Positions 41,996 to 50,272 of a DNA stretch of 64,000 nt are shown here, one piece after another. Each line of letters starts with the position of its first letter. Within the stretch, counting starts at the first letter, position 1. The position numbers and the translations under genes were made by a program. Source of the DNA: Arthrobacter hankyongi (GTDB lineage Bacteria; Actinomycetota; Actinomycetes; Actinomycetales; Micrococcaceae). The stretch is taken from NCBI RefSeq assembly GCF_022012395.1, contig NZ_JAKLTQ010000001.1:496001-560000 (forward strand), read 5' to 3'. Below the pieces are notes generated by a model that searched no databases, had not been told where the DNA came from, and worked only from the letters and a program-made list of their open reading frames with translations.

Positions 41996-42906
41996 CGGCC
42001 CCCGCCGCCCCAGCCCGCCGGCGCGGTCCATGCAGCCACCGCCGCGGCCGCAGCCTGCGGGGTGTCCGCCCAGTGCTTCCGCAGCCGGGGCAGGGCCAAA
42101 TCCCGGGCCAGGGTATTGCCGCCGAACCAGACCGGCCGCTCCCCCGGCCGCGGGCGTTCGGCCACCGAGTAGCCGGTAACCACGTCGGTGCGCCCGGCCG
42201 CGAACCTGGGGCGCAGCAGCAGGTGCTCGGCACGGGCTCGGCGGATGAATTCGGCCTCGTCCGCGGCCGCCGCGGCACAGGCCCGCACCGTGTTCGCCAG
42301 GGAGTGGCGGCCGAGGTCGGCCCAGCCCTGCCGGGCGGCCTTGGCCTGCTCGGCCGGGGTGTAGCCGCGCCCGACGTACGCCGGGTCCAGCCCGGTCAGC
42401 CCGTACCTGGCCTCGAGGGCCCGGCAGACCTGCTGGGAACGGTACTTGGACTTCCACGCATTCCACTTCGTGCCGTCCTCGCGGACCATGGTGGCGACCA
42501 GGTGGATGTGGTCGTTGCCGTTCTTGCTCTCCCCGTGCCGGATGGCCGCCCAGCGGCACGGGGCCCTCCCGTCGTCCCCGGCGAAGCCCATCGCCCGGGC
42601 AAAGTCGTCGGCAATCCCGGCCCACTGCTGGTCGGCCAGCTGCCCGTCCCCGGCCGGCAGGCTCAGCGAGCAGTAGAACACGTACCCGCCGGCCACCTCC
42701 GTGCCGTGGAACCGGCGCGGCCGGTCCAGGTGGGCCGCGACCGCCAGGGCCGCGTCCCGGTCCAGCTCGGTATCGTCGTGCCAGGCCATCACCGCCGCAT
42801 CCCCGGCCACCAGGTGCGGATCCTCATGTTCGTTCGCCCGCCCCGGCCCCACCAGGTACACCCACAAACCGGCCATCCTGGCCCCCTGGGTGATGTTCGG
42901 GATCAC
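41996..42906 (-). pseudogene. Relaxase/mobilization nuclease, C-terminally truncated
   Basis: The N-terminal 300 or so residues of an actinobacterial plasmid relaxase: IPNITQGARMAGLWVYLVGPGRANEHE-like start, CSLSL, and the metal-binding HGESKNGNDHIHLVATMVRED (motif III). The GTG at 42906 overlaps the mobC stop. At about 41996 relaxase-like sequence ends and the frame continues antisense through modC without a stop until 40891, so the natural C-terminus is gone. A fused product of about 670 residues could be made but would carry a nonsense tail. This is debris of a mobilizable plasmid or integrative element. Confidence 0.75.
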
Positions 42907-43316
42907 GACCGCCCCGATTTAGGCCTCGCGGCCAGCCAGGCCAGCAGCCGGTCAATCCGGATGATCAGCCCGCGCGCGTGCGCGATCGAGGCCGCGGACT
43001 CGGCCGGCACCCGTCCGGTGGCCCCGGCATGCCCCGCCAACCGGTTGATGCTGTTCGACACCGTCCCGACCAACTGCTGCAGCCGCGCCAGTTCGGCAAT
43101 CAACTCCCGCCGGTGCGCCGGCACCTGCCCCTCGGCGCTCAGCGCCGCCTCGATCAACAGCCGCGGCACCGTCACCTGATGCCGCTCCGCCAAAGCCAGC
43201 AGCCTGGCTTCCTCCTCCGCGGAGACCTTCACCTCGTGCCGGTGCACCCGCCCGCCGCCGGCCACGTTCGCCCGCCGCCGCCGGCCCCGCCACACCGGAT
43301 GCTGGTTCCCGTCCAT
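42903..43316 (-). CDS. MobC-like plasmid mobilization relaxosome protein
   Basis: 137 aa. A basic N-terminus (WRGRRRRANVAGG) leads to HEVKVSAEEEARLLALAERHQVTVPRLLIEAAL, a ribbon-helix-helix-like region, and a helical C-terminal half with LQQLVGTVSNSINRLAGHAG and ARGLIIRIDRLLAWL, typical of MobC relaxosome accessory proteins. The overlap with the relaxase start (GTGA) is the usual mobC-mobA arrangement. It should bind the oriT region directly upstream. Apparently intact, although its partner is truncated. Confidence 0.82.
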   Translation of the reverse strand: MDGNQHPVWRGRRRRANVAGGGRVHRHEVKVSAEEEARLLALAERHQVTVPRLLIEAALSAEGQVPAHRRELIAELARLQQLVGTVSNSINRLAGHAGATGRVPAESAASIAHARGLIIRIDRLLAWLAARPKSGRS

Positions 43317-43412
43317 GCCCTCCGCTTCCCGCCTCGGCCAGCGCAGCGACCCCGCCCCCGGGGATCTCCTCCAGAGTGCACGCGCCCCGCGGCACACGTC
43401 GAGTACAAAGCA

Positions 43413-43521
43413 GACTTAGCCGCGCTAAGTCACCAGCTTGCTCCGCCCAAATATCGGCACCGGCCTGTGTGTTCCGGGTGCCTCCGACCGTCCGGCCACA
43501 GGGTGTTTTTTGGGACTTAGC
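43413..43521. other. oriT-like repeat region upstream of mobC
   Basis: The 415-base gap between mobC and the second amidohydrolase holds no gene I can support. It contains an inverted repeat with arms GACTTAGC (43413-43420) and GCTAAGTC (43424-43431), and GACTTAGC again at 43514-43521, each followed by a CG-rich step. Inverted repeats with a nearby direct copy upstream of mobC are the usual make-up of a transfer origin. The nick site cannot be assigned by eye. Confidence 0.45.
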
Positions 43522-43689
43522 GCGCAATTTCATGCCGTTACTACCAAGACCCCTCCCTTGCTGGGCTGCCGGAGTGACGCACCCGCCGATGCTCGCCCCG
43601 ACCGAGCAGTTGGTCCGAGGGGACACAGATTCGGCGAATCTCTGGTGCTGCGCAGATCCGTGCGCTACAGTAGTCAACACAGCAACCAA

Positions 43690-43706
43690 GTTGCTCGGTT
43701 AGCAAC
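43690..43706. promoter_or_regulatory. Candidate operator, amidohydrolase copy 2 (perfect)
   Basis: GTTGCTCGGTTAGCAAC, a perfect GTTGC-N7-GCAAC palindrome 27 bases before the start of the second amidohydrolase gene. The same arms and spacing occur before the first copy. Confidence 0.6.
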
Positions 43707-43732
43707 AAATTACCGTGAGAGTGGAGAGAGCA

Positions 43733-44512
43733 ATGACAGTTACGTCCAATACGTCCAACGACATCGAAGCCCGTCTTGCAGCAGTGCTGGAGGAGGCGTT
43801 CGAAGCCGGCACGGGCATCTACAACGAGCGCGGCTTCAAGCGTCGGATCGGCTACGGCAACCGCCCCGCCGTCATCCACATCGACCTCGCGAACGCCTGG
43901 ACCCGTCCGGGCCACCCGTTCAGCTGCCCGGGCATGGAGGAGATCATCCCGAACGTCCAGCGGATCAACGAGGCTGCGCGCGCCAAGGGGGTCCCGGTCT
44001 TCTACACCACGAACGTGTACCGCAACCGCGACGCCACCTCCGGCACGAACGACATGGGCCTGTGGTACTCGAAGATCCCCACGGAGACCCTTCCGGCGGA
44101 TTCCTACTGGGCGCAGATCGACGACCGCATCGCGCCCGCAGACGGAGAGGTCGTGATCGAGAAGAACCGTGCCTCGGCGTTCCCGGGGACGAACCTCGAG
44201 CTCTTCCTGACCTCCAACCGCATCGACACCCTGATCGTGACCGGTGCGACCGCGGCCGGGTGCGTGCGCCACACCGTCGAGGACGCGATCGCGAAGGGCT
44301 TCCGCCCGATCATCCCCAGGGAGACCATCGGCGACCGTGTCCCGGGCGTCGTGCAGTGGAACCTCTACGACATCGACAACAAGTTCGGTGACGTGGAGTC
44401 CACGGATTCGGTGGTGGCGTACCTGAACGGCCTCCCGCAGTTCGAGGACACGGTCCCGAAGACCCTCTCGGATCCCCAGCCCGAGGTCGAGTGCCCCGCG
44501 GATCCGGCCTGA
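43733..44512 (+). CDS. N-carbamoylsarcosine amidohydrolase (copy 2)
   Basis: 259 aa, EC 3.5.1.59 type: N-carbamoylsarcosine + water to sarcosine + CO2 + NH3, a step of creatinine breakdown through N-methylhydantoin. The sequence (NDIEARLAAVLEEAFEAG, GLWYSKIPTETLPADSYWAQ) is, as far as I recall, almost identical to the crystallised Arthrobacter enzyme, and the catalytic residues fall at the published numbers: Asp51, Lys144 and Cys177 in TAAGCVRHTV. GGAGAGAG precedes the ATG. Upstream are a GTTGC-N7-GCAAC site and, beyond it, plasmid mobilization genes; downstream is a damaged IclR gene. The paralogue is at 35784. Confidence 0.93.
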   Translation: MTVTSNTSNDIEARLAAVLEEAFEAGTGIYNERGFKRRIGYGNRPAVIHIDLANAWTRPGHPFSCPGMEEIIPNVQRINEAARAKGVPVFYTTNVYRNRDATSGTNDMGLWYSKIPTETLPADSYWAQIDDRIAPADGEVVIEKNRASAFPGTNLELFLTSNRIDTLIVTGATAAGCVRHTVEDAIAKGFRPIIPRETIGDRVPGVVQWNLYDIDNKFGDVESTDSVVAYLNGLPQFEDTVPKTLSDPQPEVECPADPA

Positions 44513-44564
44513 GCCACACCGTACTGTCGGAGTCCCGCGGGCCGGCATCCTCAGGCCGAACCGG

Positions 44565-44602
44565 CGTCAGCCCGGCACCCCTCAGTGGGTGCCGGGCTGA
44601 CG
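44565..44602 (+). terminator. Terminator hairpin behind amidohydrolase copy 2
   Basis: A perfect 16-bp inverted repeat (arms 44565-44580 and 44587-44602, 6-base loop) starting 53 bases after the stop. Confidence 0.78.
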
Positions 44603-44678
44603 CACATCTATGAGGACATGGACGTACCGGGCATCCGTACAGGGCGCCCGGCACACCCGTTCAGCCAGAAGAGGACCG

Positions 44679-45329
44679 ATGTTGGCAGGCGAGCGCAACG
44701 CCCCCCCCGGGAATCAGGGTGCCGCGGCATCGTTCCTCAACGGATTCACGATGCTCGAGGCATTCTCGACCTCTGATCGTCCGCTTCTCGGCAACATCGA
44801 GATCGCCTCGATCATGAGTCTGCACCGGGGCATGGTCTCCCGTATGCCCACCGGTCTGTCCGAAGCCGGATACGTGCAGCGTGACGAGCCTCCGGGGCAC
44901 TCTCGGCTGGGTCTGGGCATTAACACGATCACCGGCCCGCAACTGGCCGAGCTGGACGTGCGCCGCGAGGCCTTGCCGCACCTGGAGGAACTGCCGGCCG
45001 CCGAGGTGGATCGGTTGCTGTCCTCCGGGGCCGGGGCCGGGGACCCCGCGTTCCGGCACCTGGACGCGGTCCGGGAGTCCGGGGTTGCCGTCAACGACGG
45101 CGAGACGACGTTCGAGGAGTACGGCGTCTCGGCGCCCGTGCACGACTACCGGGGCGCGGTGGTCGGCTGCATCACCGTCAGCGCTCCCCGCGCCCGCGTG
45201 CAGTACCGCGGCAACCAGGCCGAACTGCGCGAGGCCGTGCAGAAGGCCGCCCGCCAGACCCCGGTCCGCCTCGGCGGCGCCCCGGCCGCATCGGTCGCGC
45301 CGGCTCCGGAGGTGGAAACGGTCTCCTGA
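44679..45329 (+). pseudogene. IclR family regulator with an internal in-frame deletion (paralogue 3)
   Basis: 216 aa, compared with 273-292 for its paralogues. The N-terminus aligns (GAAASFLNGFTMLEAFS), but the recognition helix is altered (MSLHRGMVSRMPTGLSEAG against VGLHKSTVSRMLTGLTEAG). After LPHLEEL the protein jumps directly to PAAEVDRLLSSG, losing about 55 residues that in the paralogues form the first part of the effector domain. The end (YGVSAPVHDYRGAVVGCIT) is intact. GAGGA precedes the ATG. The position behind an amidohydrolase gene repeats that of paralogue 1, so the pair was duplicated as a unit. The protein is probably inactive or has lost ligand response. Confidence 0.72.
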
Positions 45330-45342
45330 CCCCCCTCGGCGC

Positions 45343-45660
45343 TCAGGCCCCGGGGGCGCCCATACGGGTGGAGATGCGGCGGGCGGCGGCGCGGCACTCG
45401 GCGGCCAGCGCCGCGACGGACTCCGGGGGACGCAGTAGAACGGGGCGGCAACGAGGACGCTGGCGACCACCCGCCCGCGGTGGTCCCGCACGGGAGCGGC
45501 CACGCCGACCTCGTCCTCGGAGGTCTCGCAGTGGTTCACGGCGTAGCCCTGCTCGCGCACGGTCGCCAGGCGGGCCAGGTACTCCCGCGGTCCGGTGCTG
45601 GCCTCGAGCGTGACCCGGCCCTCCCGGAGGAGGCGACGGACGTCGTCGGGGTCCTCGTGG
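45343..45660 (-). pseudogene. IclR family regulator C-terminal remnant, frameshifted
   Basis: The minus strand reads DPDDVRRLLREGRVTLEAS, then VREQGYAVNHCETSEDEVGV, AAPVRDHRGRVVASVLVAAP, the C-terminal effector half of an IclR protein. After FYCVP the frame shifts, and PESVAALAAECRAAARRIST to a TGA at 45343-45345 completes the family ending. The DNA-binding half is missing; upstream sequence (to about 45765) is unrelated and unassigned. It is a fourth IclR-type relic in this island and converges on paralogue 3. Confidence 0.65.
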
Positions 45661-45773
45661 GCCGGTGGGCTCGAAGCCATCGGTTTCCCGCAGATCGCCC
45701 TGGCCGCGGCCGAGAGGATCCCCCGGACCGTCGGCTTCGCCGTCACCGCCTGAGCAGGCCGGTCCTCGCCTTC

Positions 45774-45814
45774 ACACCGAACCCCGCCCACCCCAGGTGG
45801 GCGGGGTTCGGTGT
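45774..45814. terminator. Strong terminator hairpin
   Basis: A perfect 19-bp inverted repeat (arms 45774-45792 and 45796-45814, 3-base loop) directly behind the SnoaL-like gene on the minus strand. Confidence 0.78.
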
Positions 45815-45824
45815 CGTGGTGTGC

Positions 45825-46172
45825 CTAGGACCAGATGTATTCCTCGGCGATTGCCCCGTCCTTCCATTTGGCCACCGTCACCATGCGGCTGCCGTCGGCG
45901 AACTCGCCGATCACACAGGCCCACTCGCCCGAGCCGAATCCGATGGGGTGCGAGGTGATCTGCGGCGGGGTGCCGCCAGCCGATTCGACGAAGGCCTTCA
46001 TCGCCTCGATGTGCTCGCCGACCCCGCGGGTGGATACCTGCCCCTTCCAGTCCACCAGCACGTCGTCGGTGTGGTGGTGGGCGAACACCCCGTCCCAGTC
46101 GGCCTTGTTCCATCCCTCGAAGTCCAGCTCGTCCATCCCCTGCAGGTTGCGGCCGGTCTGCCCGTCGGCCAT
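45825..46172 (-). CDS. SnoaL-like / NTF2-fold protein
   Basis: 115 aa. It has an NTF2-like pattern: ELDFEGWNKADWDGVFAHHHTDDVLVDWKG, HIEAMKAFVESAGG, and the closing strand pair MVTVAKWKDGAIAEEYIW. SnoaL-like proteins include polyketide cyclases, ester cyclases and many uncharacterised small-molecule binders. GGAG lies seven bases before the ATG at 46172. No neighbouring gene indicates its job. Confidence 0.78.
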   Translation of the reverse strand: MADGQTGRNLQGMDELDFEGWNKADWDGVFAHHHTDDVLVDWKGQVSTRGVGEHIEAMKAFVESAGGTPPQITSHPIGFGSGEWACVIGEFADGSRMVTVAKWKDGAIAEEYIWS

Positions 46173-46353
46173 GGTCCGCTCCGATTTCCGCCGGCCTTCG
46201 GCCGCGGGCCCCGATCGGCCCGCCGTGTCCACCCGGGGCATGGCCAGCCCAGCCTAGGCCGGCATCCCCCGGGGACCCAAGAGTTCCGCCGCGGCTACGG
46301 GAGTACCCTGCCTGAAAAGGGCATTATCCGGCAAGTGGATGGGGAGGGAGGGG

Positions 46354-47895
46354 TCAGGCTTTGAAGATGTCCTTCCGGACGCCCATGATGACCAGGTCCC
46401 CCTTCTGCGCCGTCTTCAGGTACTTCGTCACGTTCTTCAGATCCAGCGCAATGCAGCCGAAGGTCGGGACCGGCTTGGCGTGCAGGAAGATGGCGAAGCC
46501 CTGGCCCTGGCGGATCTTCTGCCCCGGCCCGCGGTTGTAGTTGATCACCACCGCCTGCCGGTAGTCGCCGCCGCGCATGATGTTCCACAGGTTCTCGTCC
46601 GGCCAGCGCTCGAAGAACGGCGAGGCGGCGTCGTAGTACTTGTTGTACGAACTGCCCGGAGTGCCGCTCCAGCGCGAGCGCGGGTTCAGCGTCCGGTAGC
46701 CCAGGCCGGTGCCCGGATTGCCCTCGCCGAAGGCCTCGGTCACGCTGTAGCTGCCCTGCGGCGACCACCGGTTGGCGGTGTGGCCGGAAGGTACGCCGGG
46801 CTTCTTGAAGCCCTTGAGCCCGACCGTCGCCGTCGGCGTCTCCCAGGCCTGCACGTAGACGGAACCGATCCGCCTGCAGTTGATGAAGTCCGCCTTATGG
46901 GTGCCGTATTTCTCCGCGATCGCGAAGGAGACTCGGCTGGCATAGCCGTGCTGGTACCGGGTCTTGCCGGCGCCCAGGGCCCAGCACTCGTTCTTCGGAT
47001 AGTAGGCGGCACCGGACTTGCGCGCGATCAGGCTGCCGCCTTGGAAGACCTGCGTGGTCTTGCCGTCCCGGCTCTTGGCATACTGCAGCGGGTAGCCGAG
47101 CGTGCCGTTCCGGCCGCCGCGCTTCGTCCATTCGGCCAGCACCTGCCCGGTGAGGGTCTGGGCGCCCGACGCCGGCGAGTAGGCAATCTGCCCCTTCTGG
47201 AAGCTCTGGATGGCGCCGTTCGCCTTGATCCCCGTCTTCATCTCCGAGGTCGGGTAGCCCAGCTTGCCGTAGACGGTGTCCGCGGCCCCGTACTTCCTGC
47301 CGACGGCGTGGCTGCGGTGCACGGCGTGGGCACCGGTTGCGGCGGTCCAGTAGATGCGCATGGTTTTGCTGCTGCTGCGGCTCGTGTAGGTGCGCGCGCA
47401 GCCCTGCTGCGGCAGGGCACACTTGAGGTTGCCGGCGGCCACCAGTTTGAGGGCCGTGGCTTTGGCGGCGATCGCCTTGCGGCCGGCGGTGATGTAGGCG
47501 GGCTCGTCGGGCTTCGACGCCGAGGGGGCCGACGGCGACGGCGCGGTCTCCGTCGGCGCCGGTGCCGGTGCGGTCTCCGCCGGGGTAGGAGCCGGGGTGG
47601 CGGACGAGACGCTGAAGGCGCCCGGGTCCTCGGACACCGGCGAGGGCGCGGCGGTGGCGGAGGGGGACGCAGCGGCCGGTGCTTCAGGGGCGGACGGCGA
47701 CGGCGTGGGAACGGGGCCGGGCGGTACCGTGGCTTCCGGTGCAGCCGTGGCCGACGGCGACGGCTGTTCCACCACCGGCGGCCCGGCCTCGCCGGCCTCC
47801 GCGGGCAGCGCCGAGGCCAGCACGGCGAAGACTGTGAAGGCGGCAGCGGCAGCCCGGACCCTTATGCGCGGTCCGGGCAGAATCGAAAATGGCAT
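46354..47895 (-). CDS. Secreted L,D-transpeptidase-like protein with LGFP repeats
   Basis: 513 aa. A signal peptide (to about residue 33, ending ALPAEAGEAG) is followed by a Pro/Ala/Ser/Thr-rich linker to about 140, then two LGFP-type units (YGKLGYPTSEM and GTLGYPLQYA, near 225 and 270). The first unit is preceded by a Cys-pair segment with RIYWTAATGAHAV. The C-terminal domain (about 350-513) ends with HAKPVPTFGCIALDLKNVTKYL, an L,D-transpeptidase-like H...GC active site with Cys near 480. It should act outside the membrane on peptidoglycan, the LGFP units anchoring it in the wall. The Cys-pair/LGFP composite recurs three times in the protein at 55105. Confidence 0.83.
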   Translation of the reverse strand: MPFSILPGPRIRVRAAAAAFTVFAVLASALPAEAGEAGPPVVEQPSPSATAAPEATVPPGPVPTPSPSAPEAPAAASPSATAAPSPVSEDPGAFSVSSATPAPTPAETAPAPAPTETAPSPSAPSASKPDEPAYITAGRKAIAAKATALKLVAAGNLKCALPQQGCARTYTSRSSSKTMRIYWTAATGAHAVHRSHAVGRKYGAADTVYGKLGYPTSEMKTGIKANGAIQSFQKGQIAYSPASGAQTLTGQVLAEWTKRGGRNGTLGYPLQYAKSRDGKTTQVFQGGSLIARKSGAAYYPKNECWALGAGKTRYQHGYASRVSFAIAEKYGTHKADFINCRRIGSVYVQAWETPTATVGLKGFKKPGVPSGHTANRWSPQGSYSVTEAFGEGNPGTGLGYRTLNPRSRWSGTPGSSYNKYYDAASPFFERWPDENLWNIMRGGDYRQAVVINYNRGPGQKIRQGQGFAIFLHAKPVPTFGCIALDLKNVTKYLKTAQKGDLVIMGVRKDIFKA

Positions 47896-48144
47896 GGTTC
47901 CCCCAGGTGAAGTGATCGGCTTAATCTGCACCCTAAATGCATTCGTGCCTCTGACTAGGCACTATCGGCAGTCTGGCGGAATATTTAACGGAAGTTTCAA
48001 ATCGATCTGCTGCCGGCGGTCCCACAGCCCGTGGACGCAGGCGCCGTCGACTAGGATGCTGTTAACCCACCGGACATTTTTCCGTGTCCGCGCGTTGCCT
48101 TTTTTGCCGGCTTGCTTGCCGGCCGCTTTGCCTAGGAGGAATCC

Positions 48145-49752
48145 ATCAGCAACACCGTTGTCCCGCAGGATGTCTACTACGGCGCGCCGGAAACGATCGA
48201 CGGAACCGATGTCGTCGAAGTCACCTCGCCTGCCGCCGTCGCCCGGCTCAGGGACCGCGAGGACGTGGTCCGGCTCAAGGGCCGCTATGCCCTGGTCAAC
48301 CGGACGCTGACCCCGCACGAGGCGATGGTGCAGGACCTGCTCTTCATCCGCGGCGTGCTCGACGACGCCGGGCTGTCCTACCTGCTGGTGCGCGGGAACG
48401 ATTCACGGCCGGTCATCGCCGTGGACTGGCAGCAGCGCAAGGAACTGGTCGCCGCGCTCGTGGCGGCATGCCAGGACGAACCGTTCTATTCGATGACCGT
48501 GGACGCCAAGAAAAAGACCGCGCTGCTGGTGGCCGACGGCAAACTGGCCGAAAGCACCCGGCCGCGGATGTTCCGCCTGTACCGCCCGCGGCTGGAACCC
48601 GAAGGCGGGCTGCTATACCGCGCCGGCGCCGGCGTGCAGCTGGAATTGTGGAAGTGGGACGAGGACCTGATCCGGCTGCCGATCGAGAACTCGCTGACCC
48701 GGCGCACCATCCCGGCCCGCGAAGCCACCCGCGGCACCGTCAACCGCTACGGGCTGGAGTGGCCGACCATCGAGAACATGTTCGCCGACCATGCCGCGGA
48801 CATCGATTTCGATATCGACATCGTGTTCTCCTGGGTGGACGGGAACAATCCGGAGTACCAGGCGTACCGGGCCAGCTTCATGGAGAACGTCGCCGTGGGC
48901 GAGGGCGACGACGCCGAGGCCCGCTTCCGCCAGATCAACGAACTCAAGTACGCCCTGCGCAGCGTGCACATGTTCGCACCGTGGATCCGGCACATCTTCA
49001 TCGCCACGGACTCCCCCGTGCCGGACTGGCTGGACACCTCGCATCCGAAGGTCAGCATCGTCCGCAGCGAGGAGCACTTCCAGGATCCCTCGGTGCTGCC
49101 GATCTTCAATTCCCAGGCGGTGGAGGCCCAGCTCCAGCACATCCCGGGACTGAGCGAATACTTCCTCTACTCCAACGACGACATGTTCTTCGGCCGCCCG
49201 GTGGCGCCGAACATGTTCTTCTCCCCCGGCGGCATCACCAAGTTCATCGAGGCCACCACGAGGATCGGCCTGGGCGACAACCATCTGGACCGCTCGGGGT
49301 TCGAGAACGCCGCGCGGGTCAACCGGCGGCTGCTGTGGGAACGGTTCGGCCGGATCACCACCCGCCATCTGGAGCACTGTGCCGCGCCGCTGCGCAAGAG
49401 CGTGCTGAAGGAAATGGAGCAGGAGTTCGCCGCCGAGTTCAAGGCCACCGCGGCCAGCCGGTTCCGGGCCAAGGACAACATCTCGGTGACCAACTCGCTG
49501 TACCACTACTACGCGCTGCTCACCGGCCGGGCGGTCACCAAGGTCGGGGCCAAGGTGAAGTACGTGGACACCACCATGCGCTCGGGCCTGCGGGAGCTGC
49601 AGCGGCTGCTGAAGAAGCGCAACCGGGATTTCTTCTGCCTCAATGACGGGAGCTTTCCGGAGGTCGGCGCCCAGGAACGCCAGCAGACAGTGACGGAGTT
49701 CCTGGAGCGGTACTTCCCCATCCCGGCGCCGTGGGAGAAACCGGACGGGTAG
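48145..49752 (+). CDS. Stealth family sugar-phosphate transferase, apparent ATC start
   Basis: 535 aa if started at 48145. It carries the Stealth conserved regions: DIDIVFSWVDGNNPEY (CR1, about residue 222), RFRQINELKYALRSVHMFAPW (CR2), SNDDMFFGRP with the CR3 core NRRLLWERFGRITTRHLEH, and a short CR4 near the end. Stealth proteins transfer hexose-1-phosphates in capsular and wall polysaccharide synthesis. AGGAGGAATCC stands directly before an ATC that opens the frame. The next canonical in-frame start is GTG 48265, with a poorer site, and would cut 40 residues that look coding (NTVVPQDVYYGAPETID). An in-frame TAG at 48133 excludes a longer start. Confidence 0.85.
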   Translation: MSNTVVPQDVYYGAPETIDGTDVVEVTSPAAVARLRDREDVVRLKGRYALVNRTLTPHEAMVQDLLFIRGVLDDAGLSYLLVRGNDSRPVIAVDWQQRKELVAALVAACQDEPFYSMTVDAKKKTALLVADGKLAESTRPRMFRLYRPRLEPEGGLLYRAGAGVQLELWKWDEDLIRLPIENSLTRRTIPAREATRGTVNRYGLEWPTIENMFADHAADIDFDIDIVFSWVDGNNPEYQAYRASFMENVAVGEGDDAEARFRQINELKYALRSVHMFAPWIRHIFIATDSPVPDWLDTSHPKVSIVRSEEHFQDPSVLPIFNSQAVEAQLQHIPGLSEYFLYSNDDMFFGRPVAPNMFFSPGGITKFIEATTRIGLGDNHLDRSGFENAARVNRRLLWERFGRITTRHLEHCAAPLRKSVLKEMEQEFAAEFKATAASRFRAKDNISVTNSLYHYYALLTGRAVTKVGAKVKYVDTTMRSGLRELQRLLKKRNRDFFCLNDGSFPEVGAQERQQTVTEFLERYFPIPAPWEKPDG

Positions 49753-49788
49753 GCATACCCCGGGCGCCGGGTGCCGGACGCAGCCGGG

Positions 49789-50193
49789 TCAGGCGACCTC
49801 GCGCCGCCGCAGGCTGGCACAGACGATGCAGAACCGTGCCTCGGGACGGGCTTCGAGCCGCTCGCGCGGGATCCTGCTGCCGCACCGCTCGCAGATCCCG
49901 TAGGTACCGCGCTCCATCCGTTGCATTGCTTCGAGCACTTCGGCGAGTTCGCCCTCGGTGCTGGCCAGCATGGCTTCTTCGCGGGCGCGTTCGAGGCTGA
50001 GTGTGGACCCCTCCGGGTCATGCTCGTCGTCGGCAGGGATGTCCCGGCCGGCGAGGGTTACCTCCCGGATATCGGCCGTCAACCGTTCGATCTGCCGGCG
50101 TGCCTCGGCGGCCTTGTCCTCGAGCAGTTGCCGAAAATAATCATTCGGCCGTTCGCCGGATTCGGCTCCGGCACCGGTCAGCGCTTCGCTCAT
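49789..50193 (-). CDS. DksA/TraR family zinc-finger protein
   Basis: 134 aa. A long coiled helix (YFRQLLEDKAAEARRQIERLTADIREV) and an acidic loop are followed by a C4 zinc finger, CERCGSRIPRERLEARPEARFCIVC. Proteins of this type bind RNA polymerase through the secondary channel or act as small regulators; actinobacteria have several without the DksA Asp-Asp tip. GGAGG lies seven bases or more before the ATG. It converges on the Stealth gene. Confidence 0.85.
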   Translation of the reverse strand: MSEALTGAGAESGERPNDYFRQLLEDKAAEARRQIERLTADIREVTLAGRDIPADDEHDPEGSTLSLERAREEAMLASTEGELAEVLEAMQRMERGTYGICERCGSRIPRERLEARPEARFCIVCASLRRREVA

Positions 50194-50272
50194 GAAGCAC
50201 CACCTCCAACTTCAGTGAAGCTAGATTACTCCCGTCCGGCGGCGGCGGCACCAGTTCCGGCCGGTTTGCCTC

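Noticed and set aside
45661-45765. A plus-strand frame ending IGFPQIALAAAERIPRT before a TGA
   Set aside because: It looks like the C-terminal scrap of a gene, but I could not assign it to a family and no start is present.
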